Positions 46,438-57,600 of a DNA stretch of 64,000 nucleotides are shown one piece after another. The notes beneath the pieces were generated by a model. The model searched no databases. It saw nothing but the letters and a program-made list of their open reading frames with translations, and was not told where the DNA came from. The position numbers and the translations under genes were made by a program. Where the stretch lies: contig BDDD01000547.1 in the NCBI GenBank assembly GCA_001972305.1, positions 294,023 through 358,022 on the forward strand, in the 5' to 3' direction. Each line of letters begins with the position of its first letter. The stretch's first letter is position 1. This DNA is from Cephalotus follicularis (Eukaryota > Streptophyta > Magnoliopsida > Oxalidales > Cephalotaceae).

Positions 46438-47697
46438 TGTAATATCCCGTTTTTCCGTATAGAATTTTTGGGCTTTTCGATCTATTTCGTGTGGGTTGTC
46501 GATTTTTTTTTCGGTTGTGAACTGCCTATTTTTCGGTTTGTTTTGCTTTTGGCTAGGCTAAGCGAGTTTTGGCCTTAGCCTAGTGGGTTTTGATATTAAG
46601 TCCATGAATAAATAAATAAAATCTTGGCTTTTTGTTTAATTGTGAAAACCCTTTTTCAGCACTTTTAGAAATCAAAAACCCTATTTTATAATAAAAAAAT
46701 GCTTTCTCTCCCACTCACACTCTCTCTCTCCCGGCCACCCTCTCTCCCGTTATCACTCCCCTCTTACCCTCTGCCATCGGCGTCGGTACCGATATGGCAC
46801 CGGCGAAGGCACCGGTCGAACCCCCACGAACTCCTGAGTCCACCGGACCCAACCCCAGCACTGGCCAACGGCCCAATCAGCGTGCGTGACGTCTTCTCTC
46901 CCCACCACTGTCGAGTGCCATAGCTTTGTCTCTGGTGATCATCACGACAAGACAATCACATATTCGGCATCCTGGCATCGAGAGGAAGCGAACCCGACCA
47001 ACCCCGACCCTCGACGATGCAAGAAAAGCAGATCGGCGCAAAGTCAACCGCGATCAAATGCCTCTGTTCCAGCCAAATGCGATGGCGTTGTGGCAAACGC
47101 GCCCTGGATATGTGATCCCTGGCCTCAAATGCTCCAGATCAGCCCTTTTCATCGTCTAACCGGCAACGCGTGACAGACACGCACCGGTTAGTGGCGGCGC
47201 GTGAGCCCACGTGCGGCAGTCTCCGATGACACATTTTTTTTACAGTTTCTGACTCCGTTCTCCGCATAGGTGTGATACGCTCTGATTCCGTGGTGTTATT
47301 ATGGCTCTATTATCTGTTCCGTTTGCTTTCAGTAAACTCTGAACCCTACTCCGTTAAATTCTGTTTTCGGTTGAATTATGTATTTCTGTAATCGTTTTAC
47401 GATATTATGAGCTGAACTAGTATTATGATTCGAAATTGGATGAATTGGACAAATTGGACTTACCTTAGTGAATTCGAAAATATGTTCAGATGAGACTTCT
47501 GCGAATTGGATGTATTAAACCAATTGTTATTTTATATGGTCATGATTAGTGTACAATGACCCATGAGTTGAGGTCTGATTCTATTTCAAGTCCTTATGAG
47601 AACGATTTTATTTCTGTTAGATGTTTGCAACAACCGTTGAACGGTCTAGAGAAGTCTCGATATATATTCTTGAGGTTGTTTTCGGTGATCGCATGAG

Positions 47698-48462
47698 GTA
47701 CGGATCTTCGTTTCTTGATACACTCTTACTGATTTTATTAGAGTGCAAATTCAGTTATCTTTTGAGAATAAAATATGGATTCTTTGTTTTAGTTATCATT
47801 CGGTTTTATCTGAATCGAATCTGTTTGTTGAAATGTACGGATTCTCCTTTCTTTGGGTTCTCTATCGGTTTAATTAAAATAAATTCGGATTATGTTTTTA
47901 GTAAGGATTCTTCGTTTCTTGATACTCTCTCCTGATTTTATTAGAATAATTTCAGTTTTGCTTTTGATGATTATGTACGGATTTTCTGTTCTTTGGCTAT
48001 TTGATTTCATTAAAACAATCCAGTTTCACTTTTACGATTAATGTACGGATTATTCTATCGTTCTTGGATACTCCATTCGATTTTATTTGAATAATACAAT
48101 TTTACTGTTTAATGATTATGTAAGGATAACTCTTTCTTTGATATCCTCCTACTGGTTTGTTAAAGAATAAATTTCAGCTTTATCTTTCGTTATTGTACGG
48201 ATTATCTTTGCTTTGGATTTCTCTGTCGGTTTTATTGAAATAAAGTTGGTTATGTTTTCTTTTGTACGAATGTCCTTCTTCCTTGGAAATCCTTCTGATT
48301 TTATTTGAGATAATTTCAGATTCTGTATTTGGTATGTATTTCCTTTCCTTGGTTTCTCTATCAGTTTTATTAAAATGAATTCAGTTTTACTTTTGTGAAT
48401 GGGGTACAGATATTCTGCTCTTTGCTATTCTCTTCGATTTTAGCGAAATAAAATCAGTTTTG
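47698..48462 (+). repeat. Eleven-unit array of about 70 bp, G2 5' LTR
   Basis: Each unit starts GTACGGAT or a variant, continues with a TTCTTTGG-like stretch, then TCGGTTTTATT and AAATAAATTCAG. Starts are near 47698, 47776, 47835, 47901, 47973, 48052, 48119, 48196, 48265, 48330 and 48402. One unit only is found at 9999-10066 (G1) and 62017-62090 (G3). Confidence 0.8.
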
Positions 48463-49219
48463 GGCATCTGAATTATTTGAAATGAATTCAGTTTTATGAT
48501 ATGTTTTATTTGGCTTTCTAAACTAAGTATATTTTGCATGCCTCAAAATGAAGTCAGTTTGATATTTTGCGAAAACGAATATTTCTGGCTTTATAAATTT
48601 AGCTGTGATATGTCTCTTTATTGTGAAAATAAAAGAGTTGCCTTTTGATTATGAAAGTATGCATTATGTGAAACTATATCATTGAGAACGATTTATGATT
48701 ATGTTTTGGGAAACCTTTCTATGTGTTTTAATTGATTTGATGAAATCAACGTTTTTGAAATGGTGAAATACTGAGCATTTGTAACCACCTGTGGGGGTAC
48801 CATAGGCATGCTGTGGGCCTGGCACGTGGGCATGACACCTTCTGTAACGGTGTGATTAGTTTGCGGCGTCTCTCTGGAATATCCTTAGATAGGATTTGTG
48901 ATAGAGGCGTATGGATCGATCCTAGTTATATGATTTGGGATATGTTATGATATGGGAATTGTACATGTAGTGCCGTATACTGCAATTCTATTTGGCAATG
49001 TGGAATTAGCTACTCCCTTGCTATATGTGTTTCGATATGTGATATGTTATGTGGCTCAGTATGGAACTTATGTTTTGAAAGGATTCGTGTATGTTTTGAA
49101 ATTTATGGATTTGGTTTTTATGAAAGTTCATATGTGACTTCAAAGAATGTTTAAACTGATATATTGCTTAAGTTTTCTGTTTGGAGTTAACTTTGAAATC
49201 TTACTGCTTTTAAATTATC

Positions 49220-49600
49220 ATTTATCGTTTACTGTTTTGTTTTGTTTCGTAATATGTTGTTTCGTACTATTCAGAAACTATTTTCTTTTGTTCCGTAAAC
49301 TGTTCTTTCCTGTTTCGTAAAGTGTTTCGTTTCGTAAAATGTTTCGTATCGTACCGTGTTTGTTTCAAATATTGTGTTGAGCATGATATTGTTTTGTTTC
49401 GGATACTGTTTTGTTTTGGTAAACTGTTTTATTTCAGATACAGTTTTGTTTCGTTCTGTTATGATTCGTAACTGATTTGTTATGATTCGTAACTGTTCTG
49501 TTTTGTTTCGTAAACTGTTCTGTTTTGATTCGTATCTATCTTGATTCGTATTTATGTTGTTTCATAACTGATTTGTTTCATAAACTGTTCGTAAGCTATT
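49220..49600 (+). repeat. Degenerate TTTCGTAAACTGTT short repeat, G2 5' LTR
   Basis: Many near-copies of TGTTTCGTAAACTGTTTTG and relatives, such as GATTCGTAACTG, at 12-25 bp intervals. Simple-sequence-like; only in the longer LTR. Confidence 0.7.
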
Positions 49601-50015
49601 TTATGATTCTATATCCGGACTGAGGTTTGCTCAGTCGCGTTTTTTTGTTTTCCATGCGGCAGGTTTTCAGGGGCAGCATGGGCAAGTGGGATGAGAGAGT
49701 TACCCTATGTCAGAGGATCATCTAGGAGTTTGATCCGGTTACGTTTTTAGTAGAGTTATGGTCGTGTATAGGCCAGTTATCTAAACAGTTTTGTGATTTT
49801 TGGATTATGACATTTTGGTTTATGATAAAGTTTTCAGATTATATTTCAGATTCAGTTTATGTTTCATGATTATACATGTTTTCAGATTTTTAGAACCACC
49901 ACGCATTGATGATGATTAAGATTAAGATCTTTGATATGTTTTAGTTCAGTTTTGTGTGACACACCAATCCTGAATCGGGAGTGATCCCGGTTCTGAATCG
50001 GGGGTGTTACAGTTA

Positions 50016-50026
50016 TGGTATCATAG
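50016..50026 (+). other. G2 primer-binding site
   Basis: TGGTATCATAG, four bases after the LTR end, is close to the initiator Met tRNA complement TGGTATCAGAG. Confidence 0.7.
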
Positions 50027-51821
50027 AATAGGTTTTTCTTTCCTTAGAAGACCTATCTAGGTTTGACCTGTGAGATGGGTAGACATTTGGGTTAGGGCTA
50101 TTCCTTAAGAGTCGTTTCGATATGTCCTTTGTATTCCAATTTTCTATCTCTCTTTGTTTTACTCGGTTTCAGTTTTGTTTCTTTGATGACACAGAGAGTC
50201 GGACGATAAAGGAATGTTAATCCAGAAGATGAGTCACCTGTTTCACAAGAGGATGTAGGGTATGAGCCAACTGTATAGCGATTAAAAGACCGACCGAATG
50301 AGCCGTAATGCTAAGTGATCGATCGAATGGGCCAAAAGGCATAAGTGGTGTCTGAATAGCTTCCGTATTGAACAGTGGTTGATTGAGATAGAATATGAAT
50401 GGTCATTGTGAATGGCTAGTGTATCGTTATTGATCGCATAGTATCATTAAGGACCGTTATTCAACAGATCGTGATCGTAATGACCATTGTTGAACGGATA
50501 GTGATCGTGTGACCCGTTATCGAACGAATAGTGATCGAATGGACCGTTACTAATCAGACAGTGATCATGAGGGTCGTTACGGAACGGTTAGTGGTCGAAT
50601 GGACTGTTATTGAATGGGTGGCCATTGCATGGATGCTCAAAATAGTTTGTGAATGAACGATGTGACAGTTAACTACTTATATATGCTGGTATGTGACAGT
50701 ATATGTATTTAGTCAACCTCTCGATGTCAACTACAAATGGAGTTTACCTGTAGATTCCTAGTGGAGTGCCAAATGACTATGAATCATAAACGGATATGGA
50801 TTGTCGGTGGATATAGACCGTAAACGGATATGAAATGTAATAGATATAGCATGGTCATGGATAAAAGGCTTTGGATGATGACATATGGTGGAGTTACTAA
50901 TGACAGGTTGTGTTATGGCTTATATGGATATGATATGGCATTGTTCACATATTTTATGCTAGATACGCATCTCACATGATCGATATTATATATATCTGCT
51001 ACACCTCTATATACATTTATTGCTTATGATAATGGATATCGATTTGTTTATATGGTTTGTGAAGAATGCTTTTTGTTTATAAACTAAACTGTATAGATTT
51101 ATGAGACTTGTTATGTATAAGAGGTAACTTAAGAGATATGTTTATTCAGTTATCGACCTGCCGACATGTGGCAGTGCTTATGAGATGTATGTTGATGTAT
51201 TGGATATGCATGAGTTCACACTTGAGAGATTGGAATGATAATTTGGATTTAAATTGTGGTTTACTGAGGGCTGAGCCTATATATAACTGATTGTTCCTCC
51301 TTCGGGAGTGTGGATATAAATTGTGTTTTCTTTATAGGGGGCATATATCCGATAAACGAATACTACATGCCCAATTTTCGAGAGATTATAAGAGTTAGAA
51401 TGTACTCAATTGATTATTCCATTGACATGATTATCTTTTGGATGCTTATGATATTATTGGATATGATTACGCTCATCTTTGAGAGTATTGAAAGGATTGT
51501 CCTTCGCATGCAAATGGTATATTTGATTTAGTTGTGATGTAGTTTGGTGCGGGCTGAACCCGAGCATATAGATTATGATGAGATGTGAGAATTGATCACC
51601 AAACATATAAACTAGGGTTTATCAGGTGGCATGGAGTCTGATAAACGAATACATAATGCCCGATTTTCGGGAAATCCTAAGAGTATGGTTTTTAATGGTT
51701 ATCCATGCTATTTATAGATATTGTTTGAGGTTTTCGCTGATACGATATGGTGTGTCCCGTTGGGATAATCTATTTGCTTCAGGTTAGTAGTTGTTTAGAT
51801 TTCGGGACGAAATCTTTTTTT
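50027..51821 (+). other. G2 interior without coding capacity
   Basis: The first 170 bp resemble the leader of G1 and G3 ('TTAGAAGACCTATCTAGGTTTGACCTGTGAGATGGGTAGAC'-like phrases are shared in short blocks). Then come the 30-bp repeat array and about 1.2 kb of AT-rich sequence with scattered ORFs under 75 codons, none resembling a retroelement domain. The segment 'GATAAACGAATAC...ATGCCC.ATTTTCG' occurs twice (near 51350 and 51640). Confidence 0.7.
50452..50631 (+). repeat. Six-unit 30-bp minisatellite in the G2 interior
   Basis: Units of 29-31 bp begin GACCGTTAT or a variant and contain a GAACGGATAGTGATCG-like middle. Looser copies extend left to about 50270. The repeat is degenerate, so old relative to the element or diverged before its last move. 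Confidence 0.8.
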
Positions 51822-51832
51822 AGGGGGTGGAG
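51822..51832 (+). other. G2 polypurine tract
   Basis: AGGGGGTGGAG lies one base before the 3' LTR start TGTAATATCC. Upstream TTCGGGACGAAATC is the usual gypsy 3' motif. Confidence 0.8.
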
Positions 51833-51833
51833 T

Positions 51834-54380
51834 TGTAATATCCGGTTTTTCCGTATAGAATTTTCAAGCTTTTCGATCTGTTTCGTGTGGGCTGTCGATT
51901 TTTTTTCGGTTGTGAACTGCCTATTTTTTGGTTTGTTTTACTTTTGGCTAGGCTAAGCGGGTTTTGGCCTTAGCCTAGTGGGTTTTGATATTAAGTCCAT
52001 GAATAAATAAAACATTTTTTGGCTTTTTGTTTAATTGTTAAAACCCTTTTTCAGCACTTTTAGAAATCAAAAACCCTGTTTTATAATAAAAAAAATGCTT
52101 TCTCTCCCACACGCACTCTCTCTCTCCCGGCCACCCTCTCTCCCGTTCTCTCTCCCCTCTCACCCTCTGCCGTCGTCGTCGGTACCGATATGGCCAACGG
52201 CCCAATCAGCGTGCGCGACGTTCTCTCTCCCCACCACTGTCGAGCGCCATAGCTCCGTCTTCAGTGATCGTCACGACAAGTCAATCACATATTCGACATC
52301 CTGACATCGAGAGGAAGCGACCCCGACCAGCCCCGACCCTTGGCGATGCCGGAAAAGCAGATCGGCGCAAAGTCAACTGTGGTCAAATGCCTCTGTTCCG
52401 GCCAAATGCGGCGGCGTTGTGGCAAACGCGCCCTGGATATGTGATGCCCGGCCTCAAACGCTCCAGATCGGCCCTTTTCATCGTCAGACCCGCAACACGT
52501 GACAGACATGCGCCGGCCAGTGGCGGCGCGTGAGCCCACGCGCGGCAGTTTTCGGTGACACATATTTTTGACAGTTTCCGACTCCGTTATCCGCATAGGT
52601 GTGATCCGCTCCGATTCTGCGGTGTGATTATGGCTCTGTTATCTGTTCTGTCTGCTTTCGGTAAACTCTGAACCCTACTCCGTTAAATTCTATTTTCGGT
52701 TGAATTATGTATTTCTGTAATCGTTTTACGATATTATGAGCTGAACTAGTATTATGATTCGAAATTGGATGAATTGGACAAATTGGACTTACCTTAGTGA
52801 ATTCGAAAATATGTTTAGATAAGACTTCTGTGAATTGGATGTATTAAACCTATTGTTATTTTATATGGTCATGATTAGTGTACAATGACCCATGAGTTGA
52901 GGTCTTATTTTATTTCAAGTCCTTATGAGAACGATTTTATTTCTGTTAGATGTTTGCAACAACCGTTGAGCGGTCTAGAGAAGTCTCGATATATATTCTT
53001 GAGGTTGTTTCGGGTGATCTCATGAGGTACGGATCTTCGTTTCTTGATACACTCTTACTGATTTTATTAGAGTAGAAATTCAGTTATGTTTTGAGAATAA
53101 AATATAGATTCTTTGTTTTAGTTATCATTCGGTTTTATCTGAATCGAATCTGTTTGTTGAAATGTACGGATTCTCCTTCCTTTGGGTTCTCTATCGGTTT
53201 ATTTAAAATAAATTCGGATTATGTTTTTAGTACGCATTCTTCGTTTCTTGATACTCTCTCCTGATTTTATTAGAATAATTTCAGTTTTACTTTTGATGAT
53301 TATGTACGGATTTTCTGTTCTTTGGCTATCTGATTTTATTAAAACAATCCAGTTTCAAATTTATGATTAATGTATGGATTATTATTTCGTTCTTGGATAC
53401 GCCATTCGATTTTATTTGAATAAAGTCAATTTTACTGTTTAATGATTATGTACGGATAACTCTTTCTTTGATATCCTCCTACTGGGTTGTTAAAGAATAA
53501 ATTTCAGTTTTATCTTTCATTATTGTACGGATTATCTTTGCTTTGGATTTCTCTGTCGGTTTTATTGAAATAAATTCGGTTATGTTTTCTTTTGTACGGA
53601 TGTCCTTCTTCCTTGGCTATCCTTCTGATTTTATTTGAGATAATTTCAAATTCTGCATTTGGTATGTATTTCCTTTCCTTGGTTTCTCTATCAGTTTTAT
53701 TAAAATGAATTCAGTTTTACTTTTGCGAATGGGATACGGATATTCTACACTTTGCTACTTTCTTCGATTTTAGCGAAATAAAATCAGTTTTGGACATCTG
53801 AATTATTTGAAATGAATTATTTTTTATGATATGTTTTATTTGGCTTTATGAACTCAGTATATTTTGCATGCCTCAAAATGAAGTCAGTTTGATATTTTGC
53901 AAAAATGAATATTTCTGGCTTTATAAATTCAGCTGTGATACGTCTCTTTATTGTGAAAATAAAAGAGTTGCATTTTGATTATGAAAGTATGCGTTATGTG
54001 AAACTATATCGTTGGGAACGATTTATGATTATGTTTTGGAAAACCTTTCTATGTGTTTTAATTGATTTGAGGAAATCAAAGTTTTTGAAATGGTGAAATA
54101 CTGAGCATTTGTAACCACCTATGGGGGTACCATAGGCATGCTGTGGGCCTAGCACGGTATTGTGATTTTTGGATTATGACATTTTGGTTTATGATAAAGT
54201 TTTCAGATTATGTTTCAGATTCAGTTTATCTTTCATGATTATACATGTTTTCATATTTTTAGAACCACCACGTATTGATGATGATTAAGATTAAGATCTT
54301 TGATATGTTTAGTTTCAGTTTTGTGTGACACACCGATCCCGAATCGGGAGTGATCCCGGTTCTGAATCGGTGGTGTTACA
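51834..54380 (+). repeat. G2 3' LTR
   Basis: Matches the 5' LTR from TGTAATATCC to GGTGGTGTTACA but is about 1 kb shorter. The GTACGGAT array is present at 53027-53795 with the same unit number, so the array was there before the last insertion. Confidence 0.88.
53027..53795 (+). repeat. Eleven-unit array of about 70 bp, G2 3' LTR
   Basis: Counterpart of 47698-48462, unit by unit. Differences between the two copies are scattered single bases. Confidence 0.8.
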
Positions 54381-55117
54381 ACACCCCGAACCACCCCTTG
54401 TGGCTTTTCCTTCTTTATGCTCATATTTTTCTTCTTGGCCTTGCCTTTCTTTTTAGACCCGCCCTTCTGGGCAGTCTTTGAAGAAGACAGAAGAAACATA
54501 ACGGCAGATTTTGACTTACCAATGTCTAGATCTGCCTCCGCAGTTCTGAGCATACCCACCAGCTCAGGCAAAGAACGATCCACCTTTTTCATGTGGAAGT
54601 TTGATATAAACTCCGAGAACGACCAAGGGAGGGATGACAAAACGAGATCTATGTAGAAATCGTTATCCATAGTCAAATCCAATTGAGCCAACAGCTCAAT
54701 CAGATCTATCATCTTCAGTCCATGCTCATGAATCGAATATCCCTCTACCATCTTTGTACTGAAAAGCTGACGAGAGAGGTTGAACCTAGCAGTCCTAGAC
54801 CGCGTGCCATACAACTCCTTAAGATGGAGAAGTATAGCACCAAGGCTCTCCATTTGCTCGTGCTGACCCTGTAGCTCCGGCACCATGCCAGCTATAGCGA
54901 GGCACCAAGCCTGCTCGTCATCATCAAGCCACTTAGCAACAGCGGCCTGATTTTCCAAAGATGGGTCATTACCAAGTACGGGGGGTGATTCTGTCTTCAC
55001 ATGAGACAATTTCATTGAAGTCAGAACCAAGCGCAAGTTGCGCTGCCAATCGAGGAAATTTGGCCCATCCAACTTATTAGTCTCTAAAACTCTTGCAATT
55101 GCGGCGCTGACAGACAT
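54381..55117 (-). pseudogene. C1 gag relic
   Basis: The minus strand starts MSVSAAIARVLETNKLDGPN at 55117. It follows the copia UBN2-type order: FLDWQRNLRLVLTSMKL, a central AKWLDDDEQAWCLAIAGMVP, RTARFNLSRQLFSTKM and LVLSSLPWSFSEFISNFHM. It then has LVGMLRTAEADLDIGKSK and a Lys-rich tail. G2 separates it from the knuckle and protease at 45627-46437. Closely parallel to the C2 gag. Confidence 0.9.
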
Positions 55118-56492
55118 TTTTAGCACAGTGTATAACACAACCTATAGGAAACAATAAAGAGATTATTAGCAAATATTCTATTATCCATTTTTCATGTTAC
55201 TACCATAACACTTGGTCGTTAGTGCTTATGGTTCCTCCCACTATTCTAATTGTATCCCATACCTCCATGTGGAATTCGGGAGATCTAATCTCCTGGTGGG
55301 AATTGGAATCTATCTCAGCATATTATGGCCTCTGCTATAGTTAGACAAACCATAACACCTAAGATAGGTAGGCTCACCGGCCAATTTACATAGCTCGGGA
55401 TCTAATCCCACCACGCTCATGTAAGATCCAATCATAGTTTTGGCCTACCAGCTCAATATGATCTCGGCTATAGCTCGACAAACCATTAGAGCCAGCATAA
55501 GTCTACACCCACAGTTCTCAAAGTAATACGCACGTTTTGACACCCACATGTTTACGTGTCCAAATGCAAAACATTGTGATTTCCTTGCAGTATATAATAC
55601 TGACATTGACATGACATCTAACAGATAGCAGGCCTCAGCTATAACTTGACAAACCCACAGTCTGCCAATGCCATTCAACGAGAACTATGGAAGGCCACGT
55701 CGTGTCACTCTTAGTGTCCCTGGCGTTAAGACTTATTATTTCATCATTGGAGGGATTTTAGGTCTCACAATTTAATTAAGTTGATCCATTAATTAATTTA
55801 TTGGTTATCTTAGCCAAATTCAATTAATTATGGCTTACATGCAATGACGTAATTGGACCAATTGTCCAACACATGCATCCAATGATCAACATAAAATATG
55901 CTTAGGCTTGGGGCAATTCTATAGTGATTCACACGAGCCAATGTGATCACCGGGTCTCCTAGGTGAACTATTTTAATTCTGCTTTATTACAAAGAATACC
56001 AAGCATCCATGGCCTTCATTTTGGTCTTGCAACTTCCTTGATGTTCCTCTCCTTCGATTCTCCCCCAAGTGCTTACAAAGTTTTTATTAAATAAAATTTA
56101 CATTTAAATTTCTAAGAAAAGAATCTATCCTAGAGAGGAAATAAATAGAAGAAATAAAGGTGCACGCAGGCCACCAAGTTACAAACCCAATAAAATAATA
56201 AAGCAAAATTTAAACATCCACAAAAGAAACAAAAATTAGGTCATGTCCCATAGCCCACCATCATACATATCACATTCAAAATCATATCTAATATAAAATT
56301 GAATGTAAACTTAATAATTTTAATTTTCGATGGCTAATCGAATGAAGCATGGCTGAATATGGTAAAACTCCCACTGAATCAATCAAAATCCAGTATCACT
56401 AGGATTACAGACCATAATTCCAAAGTACCATAAATTCAATCCAAAACAGCCACAAAAAATATAAAACCACGTTTAACTGATGTTGATTAGTT
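55118..56492 (-). other. C1 5' leader
   Basis: No ORF. The gag-proximal part resembles the C2 leader in blocks, despite different LTRs. No GTCGAC-type array is seen, unlike C2. Confidence 0.65.
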
Positions 56493-56505
56493 GGCTCTGA
56501 TACCA
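56493..56505 (-). other. C1 primer-binding site
   Basis: The minus strand reads TGGTATCAGAGCC, two bases inside the 5' LTR: a perfect initiator Met tRNA complement. Confidence 0.92.
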
Positions 56506-56683
56506 ATTGTAAGAATAAAACTAAGATTATGGTCATTTCAGGCGTTAGGTAGATCGATTGTTCAACTTTGATTTTCATTAAAGTGGCTCAAACCAATGAA
56601 TAACCGTTATCTAACACCATAAACGAATATAATCATGCTAGGATCTCTAATCAACAACAACCACATAAACAATTAAAATATAA

Positions 56684-56686
<3 letters not shown>

Positions 56687-56761
<75 letters not shown>
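56687..56761. repeat. CA/TA compound microsatellite
   Basis: About 24 CA units followed by about 13 TA units, in the C1 5' LTR only; the 3' LTR has a short AT-rich run at this place, so it expanded after insertion. Confidence 0.95.
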
Positions 56762-56765
<4 letters not shown>

Positions 56766-57448
56766 ACAGAGTTTATACCAAGCAACCAAAACTCCTTCCT
56801 TCAAGTTTACGTTCTGAAACTTAAAACTTTCACTCAGGAACGGATCGCAGTGGAATAGCCAACGTAAAATAAAACCTATAAGACTAATCCTATTCTAAGA
56901 TTAATACAGGAAGTGTAAATATTACACCACCTATAATAATCGGATTGTGGTGTGTTTAGGTATTGTATTCTTTCTCTCTATTTTGTTATACACTAAGAAC
57001 ATAAATAAACAATTGCTTTGTCTCTTTATTTTTCGTAAAAAACCATACTTAGCTTAAAAATAATGCCAAGACTTGATCCTTTTAAAATGAGTCAAAAAGA
57101 TTGCCATATATGCACAAATGCATGCATGGTAATGATCCACCAATTATGGATCATACTAATGGCGGCGAAAGCATGAAAATGAAGCCTTCCAAAAACGTGT
57201 CAACTTGCCTTTTATGCATCAAGGATGCATGATCATGATCCACCAATTGTGGACTTCATTAAGGAAGCCAGTAATTAAGATAACACATTTTGAAGATCCA
57301 TGCCATGAATAGAGATTCATTTTCCTTTCTTTTTGGCGCCATACCTTTTTGACCTTACATGATATAAGGCTTCCCTTTTTGTATTTGGATGATACAAACA
57401 TAATCAAAGCAAAATGTGTTTTGTCTTACAATAAAGACAAAATGTGTT

Positions 57449-57600
57449 TAGTGCATGCAATAGCCAAGCCATGCTATAAGCCATGCAATAGCCAAGCCAT
57501 GCTACAAGCCATGCAATAGCCAATAGCCTCAAGCCATGCAATAGCCAATAGCCTCAAGCCATGCAATAGCCAATAGCCATGCAATGCAATATCCATGCAA
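57449..57600. repeat. CAAGCCATGCAATAGCC tandem repeat in the C1 5' LTR
   Basis: Units of about 15-25 bp (AAGCCATGCAATAGCCAATAGCCTC and shorter). Roughly twice as long here as in the 3' LTR copy at 38078-38165. Confidence 0.85.

Larger units (their letters stand above)
46438..50011 (+). repeat. G2 5' LTR
   Basis: 3574 bp. A TTTTATAATAAAA box (46684-46697) is followed by a pyrimidine-rich stretch (46700-46760), probably promoter and transcript start, and then a GC-richer segment (46760-47220). Next come an eleven-unit array headed by GTACGGAT (47698-48462), the block shared with G1 and G3 (48775-49020), a TTTCGTAAACTGTT-type run (49220-49600) and the CTGAG/CTCAG hairpin (near 49619-49633). Confidence 0.9.
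46438..54380 (+). mobile_element. G2: non-autonomous LTR element (LARD-like), LTR ends of gypsy type
   Basis: Two LTRs (46438-50011 and 51834-54380) start TGTAATATCC and end GGTGTTACA. A primer-binding site and a polypurine tract frame only 1.8 kb of interior, in which I find no gag or pol. Flanks AGACC (46433-46437) and ACACC (54381-54385) fit a 5-bp duplication with one change. LTRs share blocks with G1 and G3, so it was probably mobilised by enzymes of that group. The 3' LTR is about 1 kb shorter than the 5' LTR. LTRs differ by roughly 5% by eye, less than those of C1, in which it lies. Confidence 0.88.

Noticed and set aside
47621-47935. Open frame of 104 codons in the G2 LTR
   Set aside because: It runs into the GTACGGAT repeat array, and the matching frame is not kept in the other G2 LTR.
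56493-56505. tRNA gene suggested by the tRNA-complementary sequence (also at 11265, 35679, 50016, 63249)
   Set aside because: Only a short tRNA 3' complement is present beside an LTR end: these are primer-binding sites, not genes.
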